NCBI RefSeq assembly: GCF_020514115.1
Contig: NZ_VTKZ01000007.1
Coordinates: forward strand, 44,593 to 108,592
DNA length: 64,000 nucleotides
Reading direction: 5' to 3'
Source: Synechococcus sp. MU1642
GTDB taxonomy: Bacteria > Cyanobacteriota > Cyanobacteriia > PCC-6307 > Cyanobiaceae
Shown here one piece after another: positions 39,148 through 48,349 of this stretch (position 1 is the first letter of the stretch; each line of letters opens with the position of its first letter). A program made the position numbers and the translations under genes. The notes beneath the pieces were generated by a model. The model did no database searches. It saw nothing but the letters and a program-made list of their open reading frames with translations, and had not been told where the DNA came from.

Positions 39148-39392
39148 TGTCCCGTACGCCCCGCCGCTATGCCGTCCATTTCCACCTTGTGGGAGGGCAA
39201 ACCGAACGGGCGTTTTTTCCGAAACTCGAGACCTTTCAAGAGTGGTACCAAGGGGTGGTCAATGCCGAGAACCAGGGCGGTTTCGTCAACGTTCCCCTCA
39301 GCGATCTGGAGGGCGAGTATCTGGTCGTACGTCCCCAAGCCGTGATCGGCGTGCGCGTGGAACCTCAGTTCTCCTCTGTCGATGACGCCTGA
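39147..39392 (+). CDS. Conserved cyanobacterial hypothetical protein (81 aa)
   Basis: Starts MSRTPRRYAVHFHLVGGQ and reads through FPKLETFQEWYQGVVNAENQ to [10 protein letters not shown]. The compact alternation of strands and helix and its coupled position make it a real gene, but I do not recognise a named domain. The ATG overlaps the DUF1643 stop and its end overlaps the antiporter gene by 11 bp, so the three genes form one translationally coupled run. Confidence 0.75.
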   Translation: MSRTPRRYAVHFHLVGGQTERAFFPKLETFQEWYQGVVNAENQGGFVNVPLSDLEGEYLVVRPQAVIGVRVEPQFSSVDDA

Positions 39393-40647
39393 GCGTCTGG
39401 GCCTCCTCTGGGGCGTCACGGTCTCCTCGGGTGCTGCGGCCCGTTTTCTGGCAGCCAAGTCGGAATTTCCTGGGGTGGTGTTGCTGCTCTTGTCGGGGTT
39501 GCTGATCGGTCGCTCTGGTCTGGGTTGGGTGGAACCCCTTGATCTCGGCTCCGGGCTTGGAACCGTGGTGGGTCTTCTCGTCAGCCTGGTGCTATTCGAC
39601 GGCGGCCTGAATCTGCGTCTGCCTGGAGACACGATCAAGGCCACGGTGCAGCGGATAGCAGCACTGCGTCTGTTGATCTCCCTGGGAGGCGGTTTGTTGG
39701 CGGCCCATTGGCTTGCTGGCCTCAGCTGGTCGCTTGCGGCTGTGTTCAGTGCCATCGTTCTAGCCACGGGGCCAACTGTGGTCACCCCTTTGGTGCGTCA
39801 GATTCGGCTCGCTCCTCCTCTGGGTGAAGTCCTGGAGGCTGAGGGACTGGTGCTTGAGCCTATCGGCGCCGTTTTAGCCCTGCTGCTGTTGGAGCTTGCC
39901 CTTGGCAACCTGCACGGCTGGCGTGAGGTGATGCTCGGCCTGCTGTATCGATTGGGCGGGGGTGTGCTGATTGGCGCGAGCGTCGGCTGGCTGCTGTCTG
40001 AGCTGCTGCGACGGCTCAAACCCGATCAGTTGAATGGGCTTCCGCTGCAGCTCAGTTTGGGTTTGCTGTTTCTGATGTACGGCGTCAGTGAGTGGCTGCT
40101 GCCGGAATCCGCTCTGCCTGCTTCGGTGGCGGCGGGCATCGTCGTCGGTCGACGACCAGGACCTCACACCGCTGAATTGGATGGCTTGATTCAGGAACTG
40201 GCGCAGTTGGCAATCACCATGCTGTTTCCACTGCTGGCCGCTGACGTGTCCTGGGCTGAACTCAGCCCGCTGGGTTGGGGCGGCATCCTCTGCGTGCTGT
40301 CGTTGATGCTCGTGGTGCGTCCGGTTGGAGTGGGTTTGGCCACCATCGGACTGCCCTTCAAGCTTGAGCAACGGCTGTTTCTGGGTTGGCTAGCTCCTCG
40401 AGGCATCGTGACCGCTGCGGTGGCCTCTCTTTTCGCTATCCGTTTGGAGCAGGCCGGCATCCTCGGGGCTGGACGCCTTCAGGGGTTGGTGTTCCTGACC
40501 ATCCTGATGACCGTCGGCCTCCAGGGCATTACAGCCCAGCCGTTGGCTCGGGCTCTTGGTCTAGTTCAAACCGACGATGACGAACCTGCCTCAGCCGAGG
40601 CAGCGGCGCAGACGCGGCAAGTCCTCACCGATTCGGGTCAGCAGTGA
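39382..40647 (+). CDS. Monovalent cation:proton antiporter (CPA1-type)
   Basis: A 421-residue integral membrane protein of the NhaP/CPA family with 10-12 helices. Distinct parts are [18 protein letters not shown] in the N-terminal half, [16 protein letters not shown] (the conserved FDGGL-type segment), [15 protein letters not shown] and [17 protein letters not shown] near the C-terminal part, typical for CPA1 antiporters. Probably exchanges Na+ or K+ for H+ in salt or pH homeostasis. It overlaps the preceding gene by 11 bp. Its last 57 bp overlap the convergent gltX gene. Confidence 0.9.
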   Translation: MTPERLGLLWGVTVSSGAAARFLAAKSEFPGVVLLLLSGLLIGRSGLGWVEPLDLGSGLGTVVGLLVSLVLFDGGLNLRLPGDTIKATVQRIAALRLLISLGGGLLAAHWLAGLSWSLAAVFSAIVLATGPTVVTPLVRQIRLAPPLGEVLEAEGLVLEPIGAVLALLLLELALGNLHGWREVMLGLLYRLGGGVLIGASVGWLLSELLRRLKPDQLNGLPLQLSLGLLFLMYGVSEWLLPESALPASVAAGIVVGRRPGPHTAELDGLIQELAQLAITMLFPLLAADVSWAELSPLGWGGILCVLSLMLVVRPVGVGLATIGLPFKLEQRLFLGWLAPRGIVTAAVASLFAIRLEQAGILGAGRLQGLVFLTILMTVGLQGITAQPLARALGLVQTDDDEPASAEAAAQTRQVLTDSGQQ

Positions 40648-42024
40648 CCATGTGGTGATCAGATCGGGGCCTTGAAGACGCCCCAGCAGAGCGGCGCGCA
40701 AGGATTTCATCACCACTCCTTTTTTTACGCCAGCCGCTTTGGCGGCATCCCCCAGCCAAGCCTTGGCTTGATCGATGTCGCTGCCATCCCAAGGATTGCT
40801 CTCGAGCCGCTGTATCAGGTCGGCAAGGGCTGCTTGAGCTCCTTCGACCGCGAGTTGCTCGAGAGCATCGTCCTGGAGGTTCGGACGATCAAAGAACGGT
40901 TCCGCTTGGCCGACGCCATCTTTGAGCAGGGTGAGGGATGGCCCCAGCAATGCACAGAGGTCGAGGCACCAGCTGGTGTCGCTGGGATTGGTCCAACCGC
41001 GTTCGGCCCAAAGGGGCGTCAGTTCTTCCAGGAGCTTTCCCGCCGTCCAGCCATGCAGAACCTGGGCATTCAGCCAGTTGAGCTTGTCCCAGTCGAAACG
41101 CGCCCCGGCTTTGTTGACCCGGTCGAAACCAAAGACGGCTGCGGCCTCACTCAAGCTGAACCGTTCCTCCATGCCCTCCGGCACGGACCACCCCAGCAAA
41201 GTCATGTAGTTGGCGATGGCGTCAGGGGTGTAGCCCATGGCGCGGAAGTCGTTGATGGAGGTCACCCCATCCCGTTTGGAGAGCTTGCGTCCCTCGGCAT
41301 TGAGGATGAGAGGAGCGTGGGCAAAGGTGGGCAAGGTCAGGCCCAGCGCTTCGTAGAGGAGCAGCTGCTTGGCGGTGTTGGCAATGTGATCTTCACCGCG
41401 GATGACATGGGTAATTTCCATCGCGGCGTCATCCACAACCACAACAAGGTTGTAGAGGGGGGCGCCGATTTGATCAGCCGGGGCACGACGGGCAATCACC
41501 ATGTCTCCGCCAAGGTCAGAGCCTCGCCAGCTCATGGCCCCGCGCACCAGATCATTCCAGCGAATTTCGGCAGCGTCATCAATGCGAAAGCGGATCACCG
41601 CTTCACGGCCTTCTGCCTGAAATGCCTGCGCCTGCTCGGGCGTCAGAGTCCTGTGGCGGTTGTCGTAGCGCGGAGCTTGATTGGCCGATTTCTGTGCATC
41701 GCGCATGGCCGAGAGTTCCGTTTCGCTGGCGTAGCAGCGGTAGGCCAATCCCCGATCGAGCAGGGTCTGTATCGCTTCACGATGCTGCGCCACCCGTTCG
41801 CTCTGGATGACGGGTTCCTCGTCCCAGTTGATCCCGAGCCACTGCAAGCCTTCGAGAATGTTTTGGGTGTACTCGGGCTTGGAACGCTCTTTGTCGGTGT
41901 CTTCAATGCGCAGCACGAACGCTCCATGCTCGTGCTTGGCATACAGCCAGTTGAAAACGGCTGTTCGCGCCGTTCCAATATGAAGCGTGCCCGTTGGGCT
42001 GGGGGCCAGTCGAACGCGCACCAT
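40591..42024 (-). CDS. gltX: Glutamate--tRNA ligase
   Basis: Charges tRNA-Glu, feeding both translation and the tetrapyrrole C5 pathway, because Glu-tRNA is the substrate for HemA. The 477-residue class I synthetase shows HIGH-type [13 protein letters not shown] (from residue 14), the acidic [10 protein letters not shown] motif and KLSKRDG (247-253). I chose ATG 42024 ([12 protein letters not shown]); an in-frame ATG at 42072 lies over the tRNA-Asp. The C-terminal anticodon-binding half is complete. Next to PSHCP and two tRNA genes, conserved neighbours in picocyanobacteria. Overlaps the antiporter end. Confidence 0.97.
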   Translation of the reverse strand: MVRVRLAPSPTGTLHIGTARTAVFNWLYAKHEHGAFVLRIEDTDKERSKPEYTQNILEGLQWLGINWDEEPVIQSERVAQHREAIQTLLDRGLAYRCYASETELSAMRDAQKSANQAPRYDNRHRTLTPEQAQAFQAEGREAVIRFRIDDAAEIRWNDLVRGAMSWRGSDLGGDMVIARRAPADQIGAPLYNLVVVVDDAAMEITHVIRGEDHIANTAKQLLLYEALGLTLPTFAHAPLILNAEGRKLSKRDGVTSINDFRAMGYTPDAIANYMTLLGWSVPEGMEERFSLSEAAAVFGFDRVNKAGARFDWDKLNWLNAQVLHGWTAGKLLEELTPLWAERGWTNPSDTSWCLDLCALLGPSLTLLKDGVGQAEPFFDRPNLQDDALEQLAVEGAQAALADLIQRLESNPWDGSDIDQAKAWLGDAAKAAGVKKGVVMKSLRAALLGRLQGPDLITTWSLLTRIGEDLPRLRRCLG

Positions 42025-42045
42025 CGTGGGTTTTGGTGGTGAGAA

Positions 42046-42119
42046 CGGGACCGACGGGATTCGAACCCGCAACTTCCGCCGTGACAGGGCGGTGCTCTAA
42101 CCGGTTGAACTACGGTCCC
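42046..42119 (-). tRNA. tRNA-Asp (anticodon GUC)
   Basis: 74 bases on the reverse strand with acceptor stem GGGACCG/CGGTCCC and discriminator G. The anticodon stem CCGCC/GGCGG encloses CTGTCAC, so the anticodon is GTC. The T loop is GTTCGAAT. It lies 22 bp before the gltX start codon on the same strand, which is close enough for a shared transcript. Confidence 0.96.
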
Positions 42120-42264
42120 AGACCTGATTCAGAACTCGCGAGACGCGCTCCGAAGAATCTGACCTGTGTCGCTTGTGCGACCTGATCAGTATCAACTGTT
42201 GCCCTGCCCTCCGTCAACAACTGAGCCATGGATCAGCCTTGATTTGTCTTCCGAGTGCTGCCAT

Positions 42265-42291
42265 AAAAAAACCCCCGACGACAATGTCGTC
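42265..42291 (-). terminator. Intrinsic terminator downstream of PSHCP
   Basis: GACGAC at 42277-42282 pairs with GTCGTC at 42286-42291 around a three-base loop. On the reverse strand a G5 run and then a U7 run follow (A7 on the plus strand at 42265-42271). It ends the rplS, tRNA-Trp and PSHCP side of the cluster before tRNA-Asp and gltX. Confidence 0.85.
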
Positions 42292-42335
42292 AGGAATTGA
42301 GGGAAGCATCGGTACATGACCGAGTGCTCAATGAG

Positions 42336-42524
42336 TCAGGGACGGAATCCCGCAGGTTCGATGAGCCGAACCTGATTGCCGCGGGCGGTGAATTCACGTC
42401 CTTGATCGCTTTGAACGACCACACGGCCGCCGGACTTGACGCGTATCACTCGGGCACGGACCCAGCCAAGGGCGGCTGACTCCAACACCTTCACAACATC
42501 ACCAGGTTGAAGATCCAACTCCAT
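42336..42524 (-). CDS. Prochlorococcus/Synechococcus hyper-conserved protein (PSHCP)
   Basis: A 62-residue protein starting MELDLQPGDVVKVLESAALG and ending NQVRLIEPAGFRP. I recognise it as PSHCP, described as almost invariant across marine picocyanobacteria and reported to have a Tudor-like fold with RNA-binding function. The sequence shows a small beta-rich core (VVKVLESAALGWVRARVIRV) and is basic. Gene context matches: gltX, tRNA-Asp and tRNA-Trp, then rplS. The cellular job is still open; a link to tRNA charging or ribosomes is inference. ATG 42524 is the expected start; a 42557 ATG would add 11 residues. Confidence 0.92.
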   Translation of the reverse strand: MELDLQPGDVVKVLESAALGWVRARVIRVKSGGRVVVQSDQGREFTARGNQVRLIEPAGFRP

Positions 42525-42561
42525 GCTCAGAACCGGGAAACTGCACGAGGGGAACATCGGA

Positions 42562-42634
42562 CGCGCCGTGGAGGACTCGAACCCCCGACATCAGGTTTTG
42601 GAGACCTGCGTTCTACCAACTGAACTAACGGCGC
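42562..42634 (-). tRNA. tRNA-Trp (anticodon CCA)
   Basis: 73 bases on the reverse strand. Acceptor stem GCGCCGT/ACGGCGC with discriminator G, anticodon stem CAGGT/ACCTG around CTCCAAA giving anticodon CCA, T loop GTTCGAG. It lies between rplS and PSHCP on the same strand. Confidence 0.96.
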
Positions 42635-42694
42635 AAGGCGATGTACCCCTCAGCCAACGTTGAAATTGGCAACTGATTGAACGAGGTCGAAACC

Positions 42695-43171
42695 TCAGCG
42701 ATCGAAGCGCTGCTTCACGCGGGTGGCCTTGCCCACCCGTTCCCGCAGATAGAAAAGCTTCGCCCTGCGCACCTTACCGCGCCGTTCCACCTTGATGGAA
42801 GCCACCTGGGGGCTGTGCAGCATGAACACCCGCTCAACGCCGATGCCCTGGAAGATCCGGCGCACGGTGATGGTCTGGTTGAGACCGCCATGGCGCTTGG
42901 AAATCACCACGCCCTCGTAGGGCTGGACACGCTCCTTGTTGCCTTCGCTGATGCGAACACCAACGCGCACGGTGTCGCCCACGTAGATCTCAGGAAGATC
43001 ATCTTTTTGCTGAGCCGACTCAAAGGAGCGAATCAGAGCTTCGGGGCTCAGTTTTTTGGCAGGAGCACTGGAAGCCTTGCTGGGCTTCGCCGCTGTGGCC
43101 TCAGGTGCTGTTTCCACAGCCGTTTCGGTGTTCTCGTCGGTCACCGCTGTGTCCTTCGAATCGGCTGCCAT
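42695..43171 (-). CDS. rplS: 50S ribosomal protein L19
   Basis: Large-subunit protein at the 30S-50S interface. The 158-residue protein has an N-terminal acidic/Ala-rich extension of about 45 residues ([18 protein letters not shown] and onward) not in the E. coli protein (about 115), followed by a canonical L19 core: [47 protein letters not shown]. The extension is common in picocyanobacterial L19 as I recall. I chose ATG 43171; an in-frame 43195 codon is upstream. Confidence 0.95.
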   Translation of the reverse strand: MAADSKDTAVTDENTETAVETAPEATAAKPSKASSAPAKKLSPEALIRSFESAQQKDDLPEIYVGDTVRVGVRISEGNKERVQPYEGVVISKRHGGLNQTITVRRIFQGIGVERVFMLHSPQVASIKVERRGKVRRAKLFYLRERVGKATRVKQRFDR

Positions 43172-43196
43172 CCCAGCTCCGCGTTGTATCGCCAAA

Positions 43197-43493
43197 CTAT
43201 GAGTGTACCTTTCGACGCCATTGCTCTATCAGGAGTCCTATTCCTGTGATCAGCATCCACAGCAGCCCGATGGCATTGAGAAGAACGACGACCGGTTCCA
43301 GCGTGGAACCGAGCCATTCCCCTTCGTGTACCACCATTAACCAGTGAACCTGTTCCCTGCTGGCTCCGAACCAGTCCCGGGCTAGGCGGTAACTGACGCC
43401 GGAGAACACCGTCACCAGCAAAGGCGCCAGAACAAAAGGTGCAACGCTTCGATGCAGTTCGCGCAAGCGCACAAGCAGCGACATGACCGGCAT
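43197..43493 (-). CDS. PepSY-associated TM-like small membrane protein
   Basis: A 98-residue membrane protein ([20 protein letters not shown]) with two predicted helices ([17 protein letters not shown] and about residues 68-88) linked by a region with [13 protein letters not shown]. This layout is like PepSY-associated transmembrane proteins: the family His pattern is visible in RELHRSVAP and [12 protein letters not shown]. Function unknown; related proteins sit in iron or heme transport contexts. The chosen start, ATG 43493, is one of several in frame; an upstream one overlaps map. Confidence 0.72.
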   Translation of the reverse strand: MPVMSLLVRLRELHRSVAPFVLAPLLVTVFSGVSYRLARDWFGASREQVHWLMVVHEGEWLGSTLEPVVVLLNAIGLLWMLITGIGLLIEQWRRKVHS

Positions 43494-43537
43494 CAATTCG
43501 GTTGCTCTTGATAGCGTGACGGATATTGGGTTGAGCC

Positions 43538-44383
43538 ATGAATCTCTTTGCTGATCTTCTGGCATCCACCCAGGCAACGCAGGGGCAGGTGACGGCGACG
43601 GGCCCGCGCATTCAGAAGCGTCGAGGTGTTGAGATCAAATCAGCCCGTGAAGTGAAGATCATGCGTCAGGCCAGCCACATCGTCGCCACCGTGCTGCGGG
43701 AGGTGATGGGAATGGTTGAACCGGGCCAGACAACGGGAGATATCGATGCTTATGCCGAAAAACGCATTCGCGAGATGGGGGCGACTCCAAGTTTCAAGGG
43801 ATATCACGGCTTTCCGGCCAGCATTTGCGCCAGCATCAACAATGAAGTGGTGCACGGCATTCCAAGTCCGAAGCGCGTGATCCGCAAGGGCGATCTGCTG
43901 AAGGTGGATACCGGCGCCTACTTCGAGGGGTACCACGGCGACAGCTGCATCACGATCTGCGTTGGAGATCTGCCCCAGGAAGCACAGACTTTGAGCCGGG
44001 TTGCCAAGGAAGCCTTGATGGCTGGTCTGAACCAGGTCAAAGCAGGCAACACCCTGCTGGACATCGCTGGAGCCGTTGAAGACCACGTCAAGGCCAACGG
44101 TTTCAGTGTTGTGGAGGATTACACCGGCCACGGTGTCGGTCGGAACCTTCATGAAGAACCTTCCGTGTTCAATTTCCGCACTGACGAGCTTCCCAACGTC
44201 ACCTTGCGTCCTGGTATGACCCTGGCGATTGAGCCCATTCTCAACGCCGGCAGCAAGGCCTGCCGCACGCTGCGGGATCAATGGACCGTTGTGACCCGCG
44301 ATGGCTCTCTCTCGGCGCAGTGGGAGCACACCGTTCTTGTCACTAGTGATGGATGCGAAATCCTCACGGATCGGGGCGACTGA
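43538..44383 (+). CDS. map: Methionine aminopeptidase, type I
   Basis: Removes N-terminal methionine co-translationally. The 281-residue pita-bread enzyme has metal ligands in [17 protein letters not shown] (two Asp), [12 protein letters not shown] (His), and IEPILNAG / [11 protein letters not shown] (two Glu). The N-terminal 30 residues ([17 protein letters not shown]) precede the core. Divergent from the PepSY-like gene. The 3' end overlaps the convergent SDR gene by 20 bp. Confidence 0.95.
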   Translation: MNLFADLLASTQATQGQVTATGPRIQKRRGVEIKSAREVKIMRQASHIVATVLREVMGMVEPGQTTGDIDAYAEKRIREMGATPSFKGYHGFPASICASINNEVVHGIPSPKRVIRKGDLLKVDTGAYFEGYHGDSCITICVGDLPQEAQTLSRVAKEALMAGLNQVKAGNTLLDIAGAVEDHVKANGFSVVEDYTGHGVGRNLHEEPSVFNFRTDELPNVTLRPGMTLAIEPILNAGSKACRTLRDQWTVVTRDGSLSAQWEHTVLVTSDGCEILTDRGD

Positions 44384-45083
44384 GAATCCGGCTATAGACC
44401 CGCCGTCCAAGCTCGGTCAGGGGCATCAACACATAGGTCAGTGGGTTTGGCGTCACGATCACAAGGCGAAAGCCCCAGCTCGCCTGGCGCAGTACCTGGG
44501 CTGCGACGAAATCGGCGCCCATCACCCCAATCGGATTGAGTGATGAGCGAAAGGGTCCGAGCACCAGCTTTCGAAGGATCAGGGCTTCACGGCCTGAGGC
44601 ATCGAGTACCGCACCGCGGATGCTCACCAGCTGTCCCAGCATCCGCTTGGTGAGTTCATAAACAGGACTTACGGCAGGCTGGATTTCAGCCTCCGAGGTG
44701 TTGATCCACACCTCCCTCGCATCGCCCTGCGGCGATGCTCTGCTGATGGCCTCAAATCGCTGCATCAGCCGCCAGCTGCTCAAGGTGTTGATCTCCAGCG
44801 CCTGATTGATCACCTCGGGGCTCTGGCCGCCTTGAGGATTGATCCCATGGTTCAGGACCAGAACATCGATCTCCGCCAGATCGGCATCCAAGCTGACTTC
44901 GTCTCCGCAGCTCCAGCTCACCCAACGGTGTGGACCATCCGCTTGCTCCGGCGGTTTGGAACCGTGAGTGAAACCGATCACGTGGGCGCCTGCGGCACGG
45001 AAGCATCGAGTCAGGGCTGCTCCAAGGGCTCCACGAGCGCCTGTGATGCCGATCCGTTTTCCGTGGAAGGGGGACTGGGCCAT
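44364..45083 (-). CDS. Short-chain dehydrogenase/reductase
   Basis: A 239-residue SDR from ATG 45083 ([20 protein letters not shown]). The cofactor-binding motif is [11 protein letters not shown], followed by [12 protein letters not shown] (NxAG-like) and the catalytic YxxxK in [13 protein letters not shown]; the preceding serine is in [12 protein letters not shown]. The substrate cannot be inferred. It begins with a possible alternative ATG at 45101. Its 3' end overlaps map. Confidence 0.83.
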   Translation of the reverse strand: MAQSPFHGKRIGITGARGALGAALTRCFRAAGAHVIGFTHGSKPPEQADGPHRWVSWSCGDEVSLDADLAEIDVLVLNHGINPQGGQSPEVINQALEINTLSSWRLMQRFEAISRASPQGDAREVWINTSEAEIQPAVSPVYELTKRMLGQLVSIRGAVLDASGREALILRKLVLGPFRSSLNPIGVMGADFVAAQVLRQASWGFRLVIVTPNPLTYVLMPLTELGRRVYSRILSRPDP

Positions 45084-45137
45084 GGGGCCAGCTTGGGGCA
45101 TCCTTGAAATAAACGGAGCAAGAATCAAGAACCAGCT

Positions 45138-45474
45138 GTGTCAGATGCCGCCCAACTGGTTTTGTTTGGCCTTTACTGCGGTGGTGTTAGTCGCGAGCAG
45201 GATCTCTCTGCAGCCCTGCAGATCCTCAGCTGCGGGGGAGCTGAAGGGGCGGCGTCCAGTTGCCGGAGTTGATGGATGCCCATTTGAACTCCGCTGGCAT
45301 GGGGTCGCTGCGCCGATGGAGAGGCTGGACTGCCAGCTTCGTTTTCACGGTCATACCGAGGGGGATGTTGATTTCGTCGTCACCATCCATCAGCTGATGG
45401 CCTGGCTGATGGATCGTTCCCATCTGAGCCATCGGAGCCGGATCTGCCCGATGGGTTCTGGCAGTGCTTGTTGA
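45138..45474 (+). pseudogene. Frameshifted small gene of unknown function
   Basis: Two reading frames look coding in succession. From GTG 45138, 44 codons read VSDAAQLVLFGLYCGGVSR to SCGG and then end at TGA 45270-45272. In the +1 frame the sequence continues RRPVAGVDGCPFELRWHGVA to QLMAWLMD and ends at 45474. The change would take place near a run of five G at 45234-45238, where a one-base change would merge them into one protein of about 110 residues. It may be a true frameshift, an assembly error or a programmed shift. No family name. Confidence 0.5.
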
Positions 45475-45532
45475 TGGAGCGCGGAGATCCGCCTGAACAG
45501 GCCTAGATTCAGTGGCGACAGGCATCACCTCC

Positions 45533-46630
45533 ATGGGAACGACACTGTTGATCGGATCGTGTGAGCCGTTCAGTGGGAAGTCAGCCCTCGTTCTTGGAAT
45601 CGCTCAGCAGCTTGCCCGTGCCGGACAGCAGATCAGGTTCGGGAAGCCCCTGGCCACAAGCCTGGATTGGGATCCGAACCAGGGCCCGTTGCCTCAACCT
45701 CTCATAGACGACGACGTTCGCTTTGTTGGTGAAACGCTGAATCTGCCGCCTGAACGTCTGATTCCTTCGATGCATCTGCTGTCGCCGACAACAGCTGCCC
45801 AGCGCCTTGGCCAGGGCGAGTTGGATGCCGGCCAGGGTTTCGCGGAGCTTCGTCAGCGCATTCAGGCTGACGAAGGACTCACCCTCTTGGAATGTGCGGG
45901 AAGCCTGCAGGAGGGATTGCTGTACGGCCTCAGCCTTCCGCAGCTGGCGACAGGTCTGAATGCCAAGGTCGTGTTGGTGCACCTCTGGCAGGACAGCCGC
46001 AGCGTGGATGCGCTGCTGGCGGCCAAGCAGACCCTGGGCGACCGTCTGGTTGGAGTGGTGCTCAACGCTGTCACACCAGAGGAGGTCGAAAGCTTGGAGC
46101 GTCAGGTGGTTCCTGCCTTGCAGGGCCTGGGCCTGCAGGTGTTCGGCGTTATGCCCCGTTCCCCGTTGCTGCGCAGCGTCACGGTTGGTGAGTTGGTGCG
46201 GCGGCTTAATGCCCGGGTGATTTGCTGCCAGGAACGGCAGGAACTTTTGGTGGAAACCCTGAGCATCGGGGCGATGAATGTGAATTCGGCCATGGAGTTC
46301 TTCCGAAAACGACGCAACATGGCTGTGGTGACGGGGGCTGATCGCACCGACATCCAGTTGGCTGCTCTGGAGGCATCAACCCAATGTTTGATCCTTACTG
46401 GGGCAGGGGAACCTCTTCCTCAATTGATCAATCGCGCTGAAGAATTGGACGTGCCCTTGCTCAAGGTGGAGCACGACACCCTGGCCACGGTGGGCGTGAT
46501 TGAGCAGGCATTTGGTCATGTGCGCTTGCATGAAGCAGTGAAGGCCACCTACGCCTTCCGTCTTGTGGAAGAGCACTGCAAGCTTGATCAGCTCTTCAAT
46601 GCATTGAATCTGACGGTTCAGCACGCCTGA
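45533..46630 (+). CDS. Phosphotransacetylase-N-terminal-like protein with DRTGG domain
   Basis: A 365-residue protein beginning MGTTLLIGSCEPFSGKSALV, a P-loop-like AAA_26/BioD-type motif. The middle includes LVHLWQDSRSVDALLAAKQTLGDRLVGVVLN, typical of the N-terminal half of some phosphotransacetylases, and the C-terminal region (SIGAMNVNSAMEFFRKRRNMAVVTGADRTDIQLAALEAS) matches the DRTGG regulatory domain. The catalytic phosphotransacetylase domain is absent. Family members are conserved in cyanobacteria without a clear role; a regulatory, nucleotide-sensing function is inferred. Confidence 0.82.
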   Translation: MGTTLLIGSCEPFSGKSALVLGIAQQLARAGQQIRFGKPLATSLDWDPNQGPLPQPLIDDDVRFVGETLNLPPERLIPSMHLLSPTTAAQRLGQGELDAGQGFAELRQRIQADEGLTLLECAGSLQEGLLYGLSLPQLATGLNAKVVLVHLWQDSRSVDALLAAKQTLGDRLVGVVLNAVTPEEVESLERQVVPALQGLGLQVFGVMPRSPLLRSVTVGELVRRLNARVICCQERQELLVETLSIGAMNVNSAMEFFRKRRNMAVVTGADRTDIQLAALEASTQCLILTGAGEPLPQLINRAEELDVPLLKVEHDTLATVGVIEQAFGHVRLHEAVKATYAFRLVEEHCKLDQLFNALNLTVQHA

Positions 46631-46646
46631 TGATTGCTAGTTTTCG

Positions 46647-47183
46647 ATGAAATCAGGCGGCGGATTTTCCTTGGGTCAGTCACTGGATCTGCCAGCTCTT
46701 GATCGGGTTGACACCCTTGCGCAGGAACTCGCTCTTCTGCAGGACAAAAGCGAGCGAAGGATCGCCATTCTCGGTAGCCGTCATGTGCCCGTTGTGGCGG
46801 TTCACCTGATCGAATTGGTGGCTCGCTCACTGGTTCAGGAAGGCCATTCCCTGATTACATCAGGATCTCAGGGGGTGAATGCTGCGGTAATTCGCGGGTG
46901 TCTTGAGGTGGATCCCTCCAAACTCACCGTGCTCTTGCCCCAGAGCCTCGATCGACAGGTGCCTGAAATTCGAGATCTCCTGGATCGGGTGTTGCACCTT
47001 GTGGACAAGCCAGAGCAGGACGACCTGCCTTTGCCCATGGCCAGCAGTTTGTGCAATCAAGAGATCATCAACCGCTGTGATCAGTTGATCTGTCTCGCAT
47101 TTCACGACAGTGAAACACTTCTGGCGAGTGCACGAACTGCGGAGGACATGGGAAAGGTGGTGAGTCTTCTGTACTTCGACTGA
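46647..47183 (+). CDS. SLOG/LOG-like Rossmann protein
   Basis: A 178-residue protein. The core ERRIAILGSRHVPVVAVHLI then LITSGSQGVNAAVIRGCLE has the Rossmann GSR and serine-glycine-rich segments of the SLOG/DprA-like nucleotide-binding superfamily. Its catalytic role is unknown, and nucleotide or NAD-derivative binding is an inference. It starts 16 bp after the DRTGG gene, on the same strand, so the two are likely co-transcribed. Convergent with the MAPEG gene, stops touching. Confidence 0.75.
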   Translation: MKSGGGFSLGQSLDLPALDRVDTLAQELALLQDKSERRIAILGSRHVPVVAVHLIELVARSLVQEGHSLITSGSQGVNAAVIRGCLEVDPSKLTVLLPQSLDRQVPEIRDLLDRVLHLVDKPEQDDLPLPMASSLCNQEIINRCDQLICLAFHDSETLLASARTAEDMGKVVSLLYFD

Positions 47184-47600
47184 TCAGCCGGCGGCGCTGA
47201 TCACGGCCCGAAGTCCCTCCACGTAGCAGATGCCAACGGCAGTCACCCCGGTGGCCCAGCAGAGTCCCCTCAGTGGTGGGACATTGCCGACGTAGGCAAA
47301 CAGATAAACGAAACGGATGGATGGCCAGATCCACGCTGCCGTTATGGCCGTGGGGCTGCTGACTCCGCTGATCAGACACAACAGCATTGCCGGTGCCCCC
47401 AGGGTTAGTGCTTCCCAGCTGTTTTCCTGTGCCCACACGGCACGTTGCCCGAAGGCGGGCAGCCGTTCAAACATCGCCCGAGGTGCCTGTAGATCAGCCA
47501 AGGTGAAGTCGGCTTTGGCTCGTCCGGCACCGGTGAGCACGATGCTCACCATCACTACGGCTCCCATCAGGCAGAGGGCCCAGGCAAACGCAGGAGTCAT
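47184..47600 (-). CDS. MAPEG family membrane protein
   Basis: A 138-residue membrane protein of the MAPEG family (membrane-associated eicosanoid/glutathione metabolism-like) with four predicted helices. Characteristic parts are ADLQAPRAMFERLPAFGQRAVWAQENSWEALT and WIWPSIRFVYLFAYVGNVPPLRGLCW. Bacterial MAPEG proteins may act as glutathione S-transferases or in lipid handling, but no substrate is known. Divergent from yajQ. Confidence 0.85.
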   Translation of the reverse strand: MTPAFAWALCLMGAVVMVSIVLTGAGRAKADFTLADLQAPRAMFERLPAFGQRAVWAQENSWEALTLGAPAMLLCLISGVSSPTAITAAWIWPSIRFVYLFAYVGNVPPLRGLCWATGVTAVGICYVEGLRAVISAAG

Positions 47601-47700
47601 GACATCCGATCAATCCTTGGGGACCCTAACGGGCTCGGGTGGACTGCAACCTGATGGAGATCGTCGGGTTTCTAAGCTGGAGGATCGACAGGTTTGCGAC

Positions 47701-48198
47701 ATGGCCAGTACTTATTCCTTCGATGTGGTCTCCGACTTTGATCGTCAGGAGCTGGTGAACACCCTGGATCAGGTGCGTCGCGATGTTGGCAACCGTTATG
47801 ACCTCAAAGACTCCGGTACTGAAATTGACCTGGAGGAAACGGAGATAGTGATCACCACGGCCAGTGATATGACGCTTCAGGCTGTGGAGGATGTGCTGCG
47901 AACAAAAGCGACCAAACGCAACCTGTCTCTGAAGATTTTCGATTTTCAAACACCTGAAACAGCAGGAGGCAATCGGGTGAAGCAGGTGGTGAAGCTGCGT
48001 AAGGGCCTGAGTCAGGAGATCGCTAAGAAGCTGAGCAAGGTAGTGCGCGATGAGCTCAAAAAGGTGACGGTGGCAATCCAGGGTGAAAGTGTGCGGATCA
48101 CGGGCAAGAGCAAAGATGATTTACAAGCCGCAATTCAGCTCGTCCAGAGCAAGGAAGATGAGCTTGATGTTCCCCTGCAGTTTGAGAACTATCGCTGA
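47701..48198 (+). CDS. YajQ family nucleotide-binding protein (DUF520)
   Basis: A 165-residue protein starting MASTYSFDVVSDFDRQELVN. The ferredoxin-like fold repeats (SFDVVSDFDRQELVNTLDQ and the later KKVTVAIQGESVRITGKSKDDLQAAIQLVQ) match the YajQ/UPF0234 family, which binds nucleotides, including c-di-GMP in Xanthomonas. The ATG 47701 is chosen; a longer upstream open frame overlaps the divergent MAPEG gene. End at 48198; degraded sequence follows. Confidence 0.93.
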   Translation: MASTYSFDVVSDFDRQELVNTLDQVRRDVGNRYDLKDSGTEIDLEETEIVITTASDMTLQAVEDVLRTKATKRNLSLKIFDFQTPETAGGNRVKQVVKLRKGLSQEIAKKLSKVVRDELKKVTVAIQGESVRITGKSKDDLQAAIQLVQSKEDELDVPLQFENYR

Positions 48199-48349
48199 TG
48201 AGGAGATCGCAATATTTGGCTTGGAGGTGATGCAAGTCAAAAAATAGTCTTGATGGCGTCCCTCAAAATGTGAGTTCCTGCCACAAGCCCATGGTCCACA
48301 AATTTCGTGCAAGTGTTTGTGGTAATTTGAATCAAAATTTTTGGTTTTA

